Source: Apiospora phragmitis (lineage: Eukaryota > Ascomycota > Sordariomycetes > Amphisphaeriales > Apiosporaceae). Taken from it: DNA of 64,000 bases. The stretch covers positions 1,798,001 through 1,862,000 of the forward strand of contig JAQQWL010000004.1 of NCBI GenBank assembly GCA_038363925.1. The letters run 5' to 3'. The position numbers were made by a program, and so were the translations under genes. Of the stretch, positions 49,309 to 60,681 are shown in pieces (the first letter of the stretch is position 1; the number at the start of each line of letters is the position of its first letter). Under the pieces are notes generated by a model. The model was not told the origin of the DNA. It made no database searches and was given only the letters and a program-made list of their open reading frames with translations.

Positions 49309-51365
49309 TCAATTCGATGCTGCCGCGGGGCGAACCTGCCGGGGTGTTGACTTTCGAACCCGCGGGGAGTTGACTCTGGACGAGGCCCGGCTTCCGGGCA
49401 GCTCCTGCTTGCCGAGATACTGGACATACGCGCGGCTCACAGCAGTAGGGGCGATACTAGTTCCGTGTTCAGGGTCATCGCCGCCGTTATTGTGGCTGTC
49501 GTCGTCGTTGTTATTCTCAACGACACCTCCAGTAGTAGCTTGGTGGGCCTGGGTCTAGCCACCGCCGTCTCCTCCTCGCCGCGCGAGGCCAGGGTCTGGG
49601 CGAACTTGGACCGGTGGCGCAGCCAGGGGCCCTTGAAGTAGACGACGTAGACGCTGACGGTGAGCAGCAGGGCGAGGCCGAACAGGATCATCATCATGGG
49701 GAACTTGCCGACCTCCTCGAACAGGGGCACGGCGAAGGGGGTAAGGATGCCGGCGAGGAAGTCGCGCGCCCAGCCGTTGCCGCCCGTCGCCGACGCCGCG
49801 TACACGCCGTAGGCCCGCAGCGTGTAGTCGATCGTGGCCATGTAGATGGCGTAGTTGGCGATGCCGATGAGGCAGCTCGCCACCATGGACGGCCACCAGG
49901 GGACGTGCTCGGTGACGCCCGGCAGGCAGGCGACGAAGGCGAAGATCAGCAGGCCGACCGACAGCGCGGGCGCCGTGAAGTTGAGCCACCACAGCCGCGC
50001 CTCGTACTGCGCGTGTTCGGAGTTTGGGTTGGCCTTGCGCAGCGCCGTGTTGCGGCGGATGGCCGGGATGAAGGACAGGTAGCGCAGCACGTACCCGAGG
50101 CCGATGGGGATGAAGGCCAGCGAGACGCCGATGGTGCCGAAGCCCCAGCCGACGCCGTTTAGGTCGCGGCCGTAGATCAGGCCGAAGCTCTGCACGAACA
50201 TGAAGATGAGCGCGTCCGAGAAGCCCGACAGGAGCGCCAGCGCCGTCACGATGGGCTCGCGCAGCAGCATGCTGAAGGGCCGCCACTGCGCGTCGGCGTA
50301 CTCGCGCCAGCCGAAGCCGTCGCTCTCGTCGAGCTCGCCGGGGCCGTAGACGTTGAGCATGGGGTCGTTCTCGTCGCCGGCCTCCTCGGCGGCCTTGCGC
50401 AGCTTCTGGGCCACCTGGTCCATGACGACGGTGGACCGGGTCTCGGGCACGGAGAAAAGGTGGACCATCTGGACGATGCCGCCGAAGATGAGCTGAACCC
50501 ACAGGCACCACGACCAGGGCAGGTTGGCCTCGATGAAGCCGCCGACGACGGCGCCGACGATGGAGCCCAGGAGCGAGGCGAGCGACATGAAGTTGGTGGC
50601 GTACTGGAACCAGGGGTCGTCGAGCCCGTACATGTCGGTGATCATGGCGAGGGTGACGGAGCCGCCGGCGGTGCTCAGGCCGCCCAGGGGCGCGCGCGAT
50701 GATCAGGACCGGGAAGTTGGGCGCTAGCGCGGCCAGGAAGCAGCAGCAGTTCACCAGCATCATGGACAGCTGCAGGATGGGGCGGCGGCCGAACTCCTCG
50801 GACCACGGCGCCCACAGCTCGCACCCGAAGGCGTAGGTGATGAGGAAGGCGGCGGCGCCCCAGACGGCCTGCGAGACGGTGACGCCGTAGTACTCGGCGA
50901 CGCCCTTCTGCGCGTTGGAGTATAGGGTCGTGTTGAGGTTCATGGCGAGCTGGGCCAGGCCGCCGATGATGAGGATGCACCACTTCCTCCGCTGCGTCCA
51001 CGAGGTCGCGAGGTGGGAGGCGTAGTGTACCCTCTCGATCAGAACTCGGTCATCGACCTCGTCGTCGCCGCCGACACCGCCACTGTTGTTGTTGTTGTTG
51101 CCATCGGCATCATTGCCGTCGCCGTTCAACACGTGGGAGTTGACTTTGACAACAGGCTTATTATTAAAGATGTTTGCAAGTGTGCTGCCGCCTTTGGAGG
51201 TGACTGGCACGTCAGTGTTGGCCTGGACCCTGGTTAGGGGTCTAGGCTCGGAGAAGCAGGATCCCTAACCATGAGGTTTGGTTGCTGGGAATCCTTATCG
51301 TCCCCAGTCCGCCTCTCCGAGGAATTCCGGAGGGAGGAAACCATTTTTCTCAAGGTATTCGTCAT
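49309..51365 (-). CDS. Major facilitator superfamily transporter, DHA1-like (three apparent frameshifts)
   Basis: Single exon; 685 residues after correction, with a hydrophilic N-terminus of about 130 residues containing an Asn run. Twelve membrane segments follow; WTQRRKWCILIIGGLAQLAM opens the first, and the loop between segments 2 and 3 reads WSEEFGRRPILQLSMM, a drug:proton antiporter motif A. ARALGGLSTAGGSVTL and ITDMYGLDDPW are also typical of this fungal group. Substrate is unknown (drugs, polyamines and similar are possible). The start is the ATG at 51365 (MTNTLRKMVSSLRNSSERR). Breaks: GGGG 51237-51240 lacks a base, GGGG 50687-50690 has one extra, GGG 49551-49553 lacks one. The last only affects the hydrophilic tail, whose corrected frame ends at 49309; uncorrected, the frame ends at 49437. 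Confidence 0.85.
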
Positions 51366-51797
51366 GTTGTAGTGTAGTGAGAAAGATGGATATGAAAGAT
51401 GGGTATGAAAGATAAGTATTGAGCAATCAAGTGCGGGAAAGTTATCGACTTTATACCTTTCTCTTACGGCAACGGAGAAAGGCGTATGTCCAGAAACTCA
51501 AGTGAACCTGGTTGAGCAGGTATACACAGTTTATACACGGTGGATCGTGTAAGCAGGTTGAAGTTGGTCGGAATCAGTATAAGGTTAATAGACCACATGG
51601 CTGCCTCAAGCCCAAGACGGCAGAGTTCTCACTGTACGTAAGTTTCAGCATACACCCAATAGCAGTAACCCAGGAGTGAAGGGATCGCGAAAATCGAGCT
51701 TTCTATTGAGTACTTGCTTGCACACGACTACATAATGTCGGTGCCTATCCGATGTGAGAACGGTTCTTGAGTCATCAAGTGCGCCCTGTCTCCGAAA

Positions 51798-52222
51798 ATG
51801 GGCTTGATAGAAACTGGGGCTAACCTATTCGAACTCATACCAGGGCTGAAGGCTGGAGGTCAACTGACCATAAACTCTGTATCCCGAGACAGGTTCATGA
51901 ACTGGGCCAATCTTCTGATCTTTGTGGATGTCGCAAACCTCCCGAGGCAAAGAGAACTCTACTGCTGCGAGTCAGATTTGAGGTGGGGGCACAAGTCCTT
52001 GAGTCGCTCATGGCGTTGAGGAACACGTCGATGCAGAAAAGCCCTTTCGATCCTGATAATCGATATGTATGCGTTATTGGGATACACGGCTCGGTAAAGA
52101 AGGGAGAAGCTTACCCTACCAAGAAACATGAAATCATGACCAAGACGGTAGGAGTGAATGCCCCCCTGCTTCCAGACGTTGCTAGCAGCGTTAATGTGTC
52201 CATCGATAAGTCAGATAAGTGA
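51798..52222 (+). CDS. Possible small gene of unknown function (one apparent frameshift)
   Basis: Two overlapping plus frames join into one 141-residue reading if a single C is added in CCC 51941-51943: the first starts at ATG 51798 (MGLIETGANLFELIPG), the second continues EAKRTLLLRVRFEVGAQVLE and runs to the TGA at 52222. The same type of error breaks neighbouring genes, which is the main reason to consider it. An upstream exon from ATG 51597 with a GTACGT donor is conceivable. I recognise no domain, signal peptide or membrane segment. It may equally be a relic or chance ORF. Confidence 0.3.
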
Positions 52223-52546
52223 TAGGATATCGCAGGGCAAAGCCTTCCCCCTTTCCTATTGACATTGAGGGTCGTTGGTAGTGCGGTTGAGCACTGATGG
52301 GATGCTTGACGAATAAGCTTCATGGCCTTTTCTCCTTTTTGAGTTAATAACTTCAAGTGGATCGAAGTACAAACCAATATTCCTAATGAAACCCATATTA
52401 GAAGTCCATAAGACCACCGACATCATGAAATAGATGAAAGGATATATATATAGATCGGTTTTCTATATACCGAAACGACTTTGGGGTATATTCATGTTCC
52501 CATCTCAGCATTCATTCCTTGAGACACCTATACAATACATCGGCTG

Positions 52547-52566
52547 AAAAAAAAAGGGGGGGGGGG
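52547..52566 (+). repeat. A9-G11 homopolymer junction
   Basis: Nine A (52547-52555) followed directly by eleven G (52556-52566) in non-coding DNA; run length is likely unreliable. Confidence 0.8.
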
Positions 52567-52847
52567 AACTCAAGTTGTACAAGAAGAGACTGATATCATC
52601 GCCCAGTTTTTAGGCTTCCCGAAGACCATACTTGGAAATGGACCGTACCTGGAAACGAAAAAGACAACCACAAACTCCCCGCCAATTGGACCATCTAAAT
52701 GAGAAAACTCCTCCCATATGCTGTTGTGCATGTAGATAAAATAATCAACCGCATCACAATCCCAAAATGCGGCCTGCAATCATCAGACGGCAGTGGGGAA
52801 ATGCAGATAATGGCCGAGCATGACGATGCAGGGCCTTCCTTAGGAAC

Positions 52848-54813
52848 CTATTGCATGGGCTTCTTTCCCGTGGCCTCTTTGGGTGGGCTTGCAGGAGGAA
52901 CAATGTTTGTACCGGTGGAAAAGCCAATGGTATCGCGGTCATCATCAATGACCCGACCGTATCTGTGTCATCGGTTAATTTCACTCTGCACCACGTAGCA
53001 CGACATGTGTAGACGAGGGTAGGACTCACTCTAGTAATAGCCTGAAAAACCAGACCTCAAAGTCTTCATTTCGAAGAGTCTTATTAGCCCACTCCCGTTT
53101 TTGGATCGTGAGTTTCCGACCTCCTTCTGGCTTGTTGTGCCGTCCCCAAAGTACCGGACGGCCTCGAGCCACTCATCGCCCTGCAGACTAAGCGGTATGT
53201 AGTGGACCCAAGGCTTCAGCCAATCCATGTGCCACTCTCGAATATAGCCCACTTGAAAGCCATGCTTCGGCTCTTCAAGAAGGCATAGAACCGACCACTG
53301 AAAGCGTTGCCGTCAATGTCGAGTAGGTATTTGTACCGCCAAGCATCCTGCTGCTCTACGCGGTCCTTGATGGTGAAGAACTCCCGTTGGGCTTCGCAAT
53401 CGCCAGGGTCACATTGGCCAATATGGCTAAAGAAGATGTCCATGATCTCCTTGTAGTCGCCGCGGTTGACGAGCTTCGACTCCCAATGCTGACTCGTCCC
53501 GAATCCGGTGTTGACTAGGATCTTGGCCTGATCCGCCGCATTGACCTTCTGCACGAATCGTTGGCGATGTTGGCGGCGCCAACCACCGTTTCTGCTAAAC
53601 CCGCCAGTTGTACTCCCGCGCCAGTAGAACTTGTCCTCCTTCTCGCTCCACGGCCTATCAAGTTCCTCGTTATAGGTGACCTTTCCATACCAATACCACG
53701 GCGAGGGGTAGATAATGTCGGAGTAAGACGAAAGCTTCGACTGTGAGAAGATGGGGAACAGGTCTTGGACGATGTTGTAAGCATTTGGGCGGTCGAAAAA
53801 GCCGTAGGTCGAACTGAGCGAGGGCGAGTTGCAAATATCGGACATGGCCGTGATGTTGTATACGAAGCCCAGCTCTCCAAGGGCATACTTGGAAAGGTCA
53901 TCCTTCTTTTCCTCATCCTCGAGGCCTCTCGCCGGGCTCTCTGGCGGACAGGACAAACGCGAATGTGTCCAGGTTGGTTGATGTGCGAAGACATTGAACC
54001 TGGTTAGTTTGCTCTCCTCCAGCTTGGTCCCGGCGCTCAGACCCTTCGGTTGTTTCGTGAAGGCGTTCTTTGGCTTCTTCCGATCATTCGCTGCTGGCAT
54101 GTTGACCTCCTTCGCCCTCTTAACGAGCCTGGATAGGTCGTCATGCGGCACCATCACCCTCGGTTCGTCGTGAAGATTGAAGCATAAGTCCATGCTGGGT
54201 AGCCACTGTACAAATTTGTCCATCATCCCAGCGGTCGCCTCGCGTTGCCAATCCCCGCCTCCCTGCATGTATGATACTTTGCCGTCGCGCACCAAAACTC
54301 CCAGCAACTGGTTGTCAAATCCCAAAGCTTCCTGGGCTCTCTGGCGGATGGTGGCTGGCTTGAGGCCCCAGAAAGGGCGTCAATGCGTCGTGGATGTTGT
54401 CGAACTCATCAATAAGTTGTACGTTCCTGGCCTTCGCAAAGGCGAACCATTTATCGAAGTTGGGTGGTGGGGGATATTATATCTCCTCCGGTATTCTGCG
54501 ACGGCATCTTCGAGCGTCTTCGACTGGCCCTCCTTCAGTACTTTGAACTCGTGCTCGGCTTTATCGATCAGGTGTCGCATGGGATGTACGCCGGTGGGTG
54601 GAGTTTGCGGCGTGGGATCGTATGCTTCAGGTGGCGGCGCTGGCGCCTCTTCTAGAGACGTCGCGGTCTTGCCATGGCGTGATGCCGCGACTGGAAATTT
54701 GGTTCCGATATTGGTGGCGGGTGTCGAGCTCGCGATAAAGACACGACGCAAATAACGAAGAAGACGAGGGCTGCGGTCAGGAGTACCTGCCGAGGTCGCA
54801 TTCTCGCGCCCAT
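52848..54813 (-). CDS. GT90-family (CAP10-like) glycosyltransferase, type II membrane protein (five apparent frameshifts)
   Basis: Exons 53030-54813 and 52848-52962; the 67 nt intron has GTGAGT and ACACAG. Corrected length is 633 residues. The N-terminus is a Golgi-type signal anchor (VLLTAALVFFVIC, about residues 9-21), followed by a stem rich in Pro. The GT90/CAP10 domain is recognised by KFYWRGSTTGGFSRNGGWRR, RYKYLLDIDGNAFSGRFYAF, and the FREWHMDWLKPWVHYIPLSL block that appears once the break at 53240 is corrected. Relatives transfer xylose or glucose to cell-surface glycans (Cryptococcus Cap10, animal Rumi); donor and acceptor here are unknown. Breaks: missing bases at about 54748, 54469-54473, 53240 and 53140-53141, and one extra base in AAA 54372-54374, the only A/T event in the window. 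Confidence 0.88.
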
Positions 54814-56718
54814 GGCTGCTGGACTGGCAGCAGCACCGCTGAAAGGTTCCCTGGCTAGATGGAATAGTGAGCCGCAGTCCAGGGGGGTCCGGGTAAGGTA
54901 TTTAAGCGATTAGAGAGACAGGAGACGGCGGAAAGATCTCCTTTGACTACCAAAAAAAAGGAAGAAGGGATGGGAACAAGAAGATTATGAGTACTGGGGT
55001 AGCTAACGATTGACAAGACGACGCTGCGACATTTGGACCGGCCAGAAAGTCATCTGAGGTGTGGGGGAAACTCAGATTGTGGTTGTCTGGGGAAGAAGGG
55101 ACGATGTATAGACGCGATGATGTGCTGCAGCTACCATCCGTGAGTCTTATCTGGTCTCGGCTTGGTCTTGATTCTGCCGTGGTGGACTGGACTGGTCTGC
55201 TGGTGGTGGCCTCTGGTGCTGGACACTAATAAAGCTTAGTGGGAAATTAGAGACGTGGTGATATGTGGAAACCAGTAAGTATATATGTGATACGTCACCT
55301 ACCTCTGGTCGACTCGAGCATAAGGTAGGTGCTGCAACTTGCACAGATCGCGACTGATGGTGTGTCTCTTATTGTCGTGATCAGGTCGCCAGGTTTCCAG
55401 GTTTTGCCGCGGAGCAGGTTCGTCCTTGTTCTTCCTGGTACACCTGTTTCGTTCGCTGTGGAATGAATTCCAGATCCTTCATACATAGAAAAAGTGGTAC
55501 CCAACTCAACGCTCTCTAACCAGGGATATCATTGAATGCATCAACCAATCGATGGAACTACCGTTGCTTGCTCATTGGCAATGTCGGTTGGTGGTATCGT
55601 TCCAGGCCCCGGGTGTCAGGGCCGGGAGAGTTCTCGAATCATTGGAGTTCATTTCCCTTGCGCTCACTCCTGCATCTTTCACCCGAAGAAGCAGGCAGGT
55701 AAACCAATTGCTTCGGCGCAGCGTTGGTGAGACCGTCTGCTGTTGCTGATCCCTGTTTCAATTAAACCCACATGCTAGAGTGGCCATGACGCGTAATGGG
55801 GGGTTGCATTGCATCTCCGACGGTCGCGGCATGTCAAGCAAAACGATACGGAATCATCTTGAAAGCTTTGTTTTTGAGAAAGCGACAAACTCGAAAGTTG
55901 CACAAAGTAATTGGCTGCTAGCGAAAATAAACACAATCCGTTGCCCAGTGACATCAGCTTACGGCGCAGTTTTCGGTGCTGACATGTGCGAGGCTTGCAA
56001 GACACACAAGGATCATCAGCTTTGGTGGATACAAGATCATAGGTGAATAGGGCCAATATGCAAGTAACATGTTAGTAATGTACGTGATGGATACGCCTTC
56101 CTATTGGTTGAGAGTATGTCCTTATTCTAGCATGACGATAGTGTCAGTAGGAACTGAAAGGGCATAAGGTAAATTTTCCATCACGCAGATACAACTCTGC
56201 GAGCTATTAAGTATAGTTGCTTATATAAAACATAGTAGGAGGTAAGTATGCATGTTACTTATTGAACATCACAGTGTCAGGTAGAGGGTCAATCCCAAAA
56301 GTACTAAGAGTGTGGTGATTGTACGACTACAACTCTTGTGAGACAAGCGTCAAAGCAGCACAGCGCCCGGGCCGGCCTTGGCGTGCCGTTTCCATGTGGG
56401 ACCATACGGGGATTTTGACAAGATCAAATCAACAAAACTACAGCTAATCCATGTGCTCTATCGAGAGCCTCCTTTGTATTTTGAGCTTCCCTAGCTGTAT
56501 ACAAGGCTACGAATCAACACGAGGTACGGCTATCCCCCGCATCTATGCCCCCGGCACGGCCGTATCTTGGCGGGTCTTCCACCGTTGCTGCATTTGGTTT
56601 CCAAACTTCACTACATACAAATATGAGCTAGGTAATCCTTAAGTTCTCCAAGGCGTTATCGCAAGGGGCAACAGAAACTCTATACAATTAATGCTCCGCA
56701 ATCCGTAGTGCCTGTTAT
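54814..56718. other. Gene-free stretch between GT90 and LYC1-like genes
   Basis: 1.9 kb holding promoters for the two outward-reading flanking genes. Short ORFs only; no repeat, RNA or recognisable relic. Confidence 0.5.
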
Positions 56719-57951
56719 ATGTCAATATCTAGGACTAGGATGGGGTCAACCATCGAACTCCCCGCCGATTCTCCTGATCTACACTTGAGCCACCAGCCGA
56801 CTCCGGAAGAATGCACCCAGATCTGGTCCGCCACCGCGGCCTCGTGGAAAGACTCGCTAACGCTTCCTGAGTACCTCGCCGAGTCCCAGTATCTCACAAC
56901 GGTCCCGCTTGCTCGGGATGGCGGCATGAACAGGTGGGTTCTCGTGAACCAGAAACTATCGCCCGGCCAGCGGCAGTTCTTCTGCTCATGCGAGAGCTTC
57001 CAAAAGCGGGCTCTCGCCAGCGACGAGAGGGGTAATGTCAAGGAGAGCATTGTTCAAGGCATTGCTAGCGTCTTCTGCCCGCCGGAGTACCGGGGCCGCG
57101 GCTACGGAACCCGCCTCATGAAGGAGCTAGCCAATGTACTACAGCGCGGATGGCCGCCTGAGGATGGCCAGAAAAGCATCGGTAGCGTCCTGTATTCGGA
57201 TATCGGGAAGAGATACTATACCAGACTGGGCTGGCTGCCCAACCGAAGAAACGGGCACTTTGTCTTCCCGCCCGTGAAGATGGAGAAGAAGTCAGCGCTG
57301 TTGGCGCATCTGATCCCGGAGTCGGAGGTTGAAGAGCTCTGCCTCAGGGACGAAGTTATGGTCCGTAAAGCAATGGCAACGCCTAGCCCTAGCACGACGC
57401 AAAAGCGCGTGGTGATCCTTCCAGACCTGGATCACATGTTGTGGCATATCCGGAAGGAGGACTTTGCTACCGACCACATCTTCGGGAAGAAAGCGGAGGC
57501 GAAAGGGGCCATTGCCGGGAGCCCTGGCAAGCAAGTTTGGGCACTCTGGGTGCGTCGCTACTATAACCATCCGCACCATCCCTGCGAGGAGGAAGGCGGG
57601 AACGTCCTCTACATCCTCCGCCTCGTGGTGGAAGGCGATAGCACTGCCAACAAGCCGCGCGAGGCCCAGTCACCACTAACATCGACAGACGCGTACGCGG
57701 GGCAAGCGGCAGCGCTCCAGGCCGTGCTCCAGGTCGCCCAGGCGGAGGCGGTGGCGTGGCGACTAGACCATGTGCATTTGTGGGAGCCTTCCCCCTTGGT
57801 GCGGAGCCTTCTAGGGCAGAGCGACCTCGATGCTACCTGGGTTGAGCGACACGAGAACAATATCGCGAGCGCGCTGTGGTTCATGGATGGCGGCAATACC
57901 GTGGAGGAAGATCCAGTCTGGATTAATAATGAATACTATGCGTGGTGCTAG
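56719..57951 (+). CDS. LYC1: LYC1-like GNAT N-acetyltransferase
   Basis: Single exon, 410 residues. Fungal LYC1 proteins acetylate the epsilon-amino group of lysine, the first step of one lysine-breakdown route; activity here is inferred. The N-terminal part carries the family start ELPADSPDLHLSHQPTPEEC and the GNAT acetyl-CoA loop CPPEYRGRGYGTRLMKELAN (about residues 121-140), followed by VLYSDIGKRYYTRLGW. The C-terminal half is the LYC1-specific domain ending in VWINNEYYAWC. ATG 56719 gives MSISRTRMGS; a second in-frame ATG at 56740 fits the usual N-terminus equally well. The stop codon overlaps that of the opposite-strand GNAT gene: both are contained in CTAG at 57948-57951. Intact. Confidence 0.85.
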   Translation: MSISRTRMGSTIELPADSPDLHLSHQPTPEECTQIWSATAASWKDSLTLPEYLAESQYLTTVPLARDGGMNRWVLVNQKLSPGQRQFFCSCESFQKRALASDERGNVKESIVQGIASVFCPPEYRGRGYGTRLMKELANVLQRGWPPEDGQKSIGSVLYSDIGKRYYTRLGWLPNRRNGHFVFPPVKMEKKSALLAHLIPESEVEELCLRDEVMVRKAMATPSPSTTQKRVVILPDLDHMLWHIRKEDFATDHIFGKKAEAKGAIAGSPGKQVWALWVRRYYNHPHHPCEEEGGNVLYILRLVVEGDSTANKPREAQSPLTSTDAYAGQAAALQAVLQVAQAEAVAWRLDHVHLWEPSPLVRSLLGQSDLDATWVERHENNIASALWFMDGGNTVEEDPVWINNEYYAWC

Positions 57952-58815
57952 GTAGGGCAGTAAGTGAAGACGATCTCTTCGTAAATCTGCGTCTCAGTAC
58001 CACCATCGACACAGATGGGTAGGGATATAGCCTCCCCGGACGTGAATCCCATATTCTCGTAGAACGGGGCTGCCTCGATGGTACTCTCCAAGTACACGGG
58101 CGCGCCGCTCTCGTTGGACTGCTGTATGCCCCATTGTACCAACAAGTGGCCAGCTCCACGGTGACCGAAGCTAGGATCAGTACCGATGAAGGAAAGATCT
58201 GGGGATTACATGTCGTCCATCAGCATGCATTCAGGAGATTTGTAACATGAGAGAGGAAATATCGAAATGGATAGCAGGGAAGGCAGCTCGGGCTAAGCAC
58301 AGGGGCATACGATAGCAAGGAGCACCTCCGACCGCGGAACGGCTCTCAACCTCGGCAGCATTGGCGATCCAAGCCCCGAGTGTGTCGAGATCGGTACCTT
58401 CTGGCCATATCCAAGGCGGCTCGACGTATTCTTCGCCAGGAAGGACAGGATGCGACCACTTGGCAAATGCGATAACAGTACCGGCAGTGTTCTCCGGGCC
58501 TGATGGCATGGTGGGAAAGTCAGTCGTTCGCTCATCACAGGATATATATTCCGAGTCTCTGGCTATGGAGAGCCGCTGCTATTAGCCCTTACCATCAGAA
58601 CTTGTCACCACGAGCACAGTTGTTTTTGGATCGTTGATGTCGGCGAGTGCTTTTTCCTTGGTACAGGTTTGCAATCCCTTGCGGATGGCGAGGGTCGGAA
58701 ATTGGGCATGGAGCATGGCATTACTGCCAAATGCTGCCATGTGAATCTCTGCAATCCGGGGTGCGTCTTCACGTATCGCAGTACGCATATGGAGTTGTTT
58801 CAATGCCATAACCAT
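57948..58815 (-). CDS. GNAT-family N-acetyltransferase
   Basis: Three exons: 58593-58815, 58311-58499 and 57948-58198, with introns of 93 and 112 nt (GTAAGG...ATCAG; GTATGC...CCCAG). Product about 220 residues. It shows the standard fold order: an N-terminal MRTAIREDAPRIAEIHMAAF, a central TVIAFAKWS strand, then the acetyl-CoA segment SFIGTDPSFGHRGAGHLLVQ and a closing strand ESTIEAAPFYENMGFTSG. Substrate cannot be told; small-molecule or toxin-resistance acetyltransferases look like this. ATG 58815 or 58809 could start it. Its TAG stop overlaps the LYC1-like stop in the palindrome CTAG. Confidence 0.85.
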
Positions 58816-59256
58816 TATTATGTTGATGATTTTCCGTTGTCATGCTCAACTTTGTTCGACGATGGGATAGTAAACATGAGGAATGTAATTGGATCGGGCT
58901 TCGGTAGCTTACTCCGGAAAGCTAGCGCACAGCCGGCCCAGTGCCCCGTCCCCGTGTGGGACCTTTCGGATCGATGATACATTATCATAGGAGATAGGAT
59001 ATAGACATTGTCAAGTTAAACCTTGTATCACGGTGCAAGCGACGGCAATCAGAGTCATTTCATGGTTGGCAAGTAAGGTGGACGAATGTGGCATTCTCGT
59101 GGTATCGTCAATCTTTTGGTTCTAGAGATCGTCAAGCACATTGCTTGTTTTATCCATACCCCCAATCAACGCCAAAAAATGCTGTAGCACAGTGCTTCAT
59201 CCATTCTAACCCGCAACTATTTTTTTACTTAGATCCTGGTCCACGATGTTGTCCGT
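58816..59256. other. Intergenic, GNAT promoter and RPS22 3' flank
   Basis: 441 bp; no separate feature seen. Confidence 0.5.
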
Positions 59257-59933
59257 CTAGTAGAAGAAGCCAATGATCTTGCCGGCAACGTGCTTGCGGC
59301 GAGCCTCCTCGTGGTCCATGATACCAGCGGAGGTGGTGAGGATAACGTAGCCGAACTGACGAGCGGGCAGCAGCTTGACGACCCACTTCTCGAGATCGGC
59401 CAGACGGACGTTGTAACGGGGGGAGATGACACCAGTCTTGTTGAGACGGCCGTTCAGCTGAACAACAATCTTGCCGGAGCGGTGGTCATCGACCTCCTCG
59501 AACTCGCCAATGTAGCCTGAAGAAAATAATAGTCAGCAAAAAAATGTGACGAAAGACTAAAAGTGAGAACTTCATTTTCGTATATCAGAGACACTTGTAA
59601 GATTCCTTCGCCCGTAGTGATACAATTATCTATCGGCAACTTAAAAGACTGTGGCCGTGGAGGAAAATTGAGACCAGTATCCAGTTATCATGCCGAATGC
59701 AAGCGAGGGGCGAATGAACACCACGGAGCAGGCAGGAATCTTCCAAGCATGTATCTCTTCCAAATGAAAAATGGTTGTCCTTCTTTGGGGGTTGACATAC
59801 CGTGACGCTGCATGACGGTCAAGAACTTGACGATGACCTTGGAGCTGGGTCGGATGAGGACCTGGCGCTTGCCAGTCTTCTCGGCGTTGTTGATGGCATT
59901 GAGCGCATCATTGAGGACGGAAGTCTTGACCAT
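59257..59933 (-). CDS. RPS22: 40S ribosomal protein uS8 (RPS22/S15a)
   Basis: Exons 59801-59933 and 59257-59516 give exactly 130 residues, the universal length. It starts [19 protein letters not shown] and ends [15 protein letters not shown], a near-invariant eukaryotic uS8 sequence that binds the central domain of 18S rRNA. The intron 59517-59800 is 284 nt (GTATGT...CTTCAG), unusually long for this window, and interrupts codons HG|Y. A further 5'UTR intron is likely at 59995-60265 (GTATGT...GGCAG). The gene is divergent from RPS12. Confidence 0.97.
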
Positions 59934-60681
59934 TTTGGCGGTGTTGTGGGTTGGTTCGGGAGATTCTCAAATCGTGGTGGAGGAAATGAGGTATCTGCCA
60001 AGAGAAAAAGTTTTGGTTAGCCTTCAAAAGCCATTGAGCGTGGAGAGTGCCCTCTACTCAGGATGGAGCTGAGAGAGGGTTCTGCCCGCTCAGTACTGGA
60101 GGGAAAAGCGTATCAGGGGCCACCAAGATCTCTGATATTGACTGAAGCCATCTTGCGACAGCAGTAACGACATGTCGATCGATTGGCAGCGCCTGATTGC
60201 TTTCCCCTGGCTTCTTGAAGGGCGTTTCGGGACAAATCACTCCATCCTGGTGCGAACATACATACCTCGTTGAAAGTCTTGAGCGACGGTGGGCTTTGGA
60301 CTTTGCGAATAATTGTTGGTGGACAAGAGAAGGCTACTAGAAAATCCAAGCTGTGAAAATTATTGAACGGGTAGCCTCAAGCGGTGTGTAGTGGATAGTG
60401 GGCGTGTGCGTGGCTGCACGAGCCACTTTTCTTTGCCCTAGTGGGATCTGATTGGCCTAGCAGCTCCACGATCTGCCCCACTGAGAAATCACAGGTGCGG
60501 TTCAACGGCAGAAAGCAGAAAGTGCCTGCCACAAGCTTGGGAGGGATTGAATTGCCAATTAACAATCGAATCTCGACAAAAGTCTGAAGATTTCCCACCA
60601 CCAACAACTCTCACCAACAACCACAATCCCATACACCGCACCGCACTCTTCGAGGATCGCACCGTCATATCGCAAATCAAA
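59934..60681. promoter_or_regulatory. Divergent promoter of RPS22 and RPS12
   Basis: 748 bp separate the two ATGs; taking out the RPS22 5'UTR intron (59995-60265) leaves about 400 bp as shared control region. It contains an inverted CCAAT (ATTGG at about 60450) and a GCCCTAG motif (about 60436). Coordinated expression of the two 40S proteins is inferred from layout. Confidence 0.5.
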
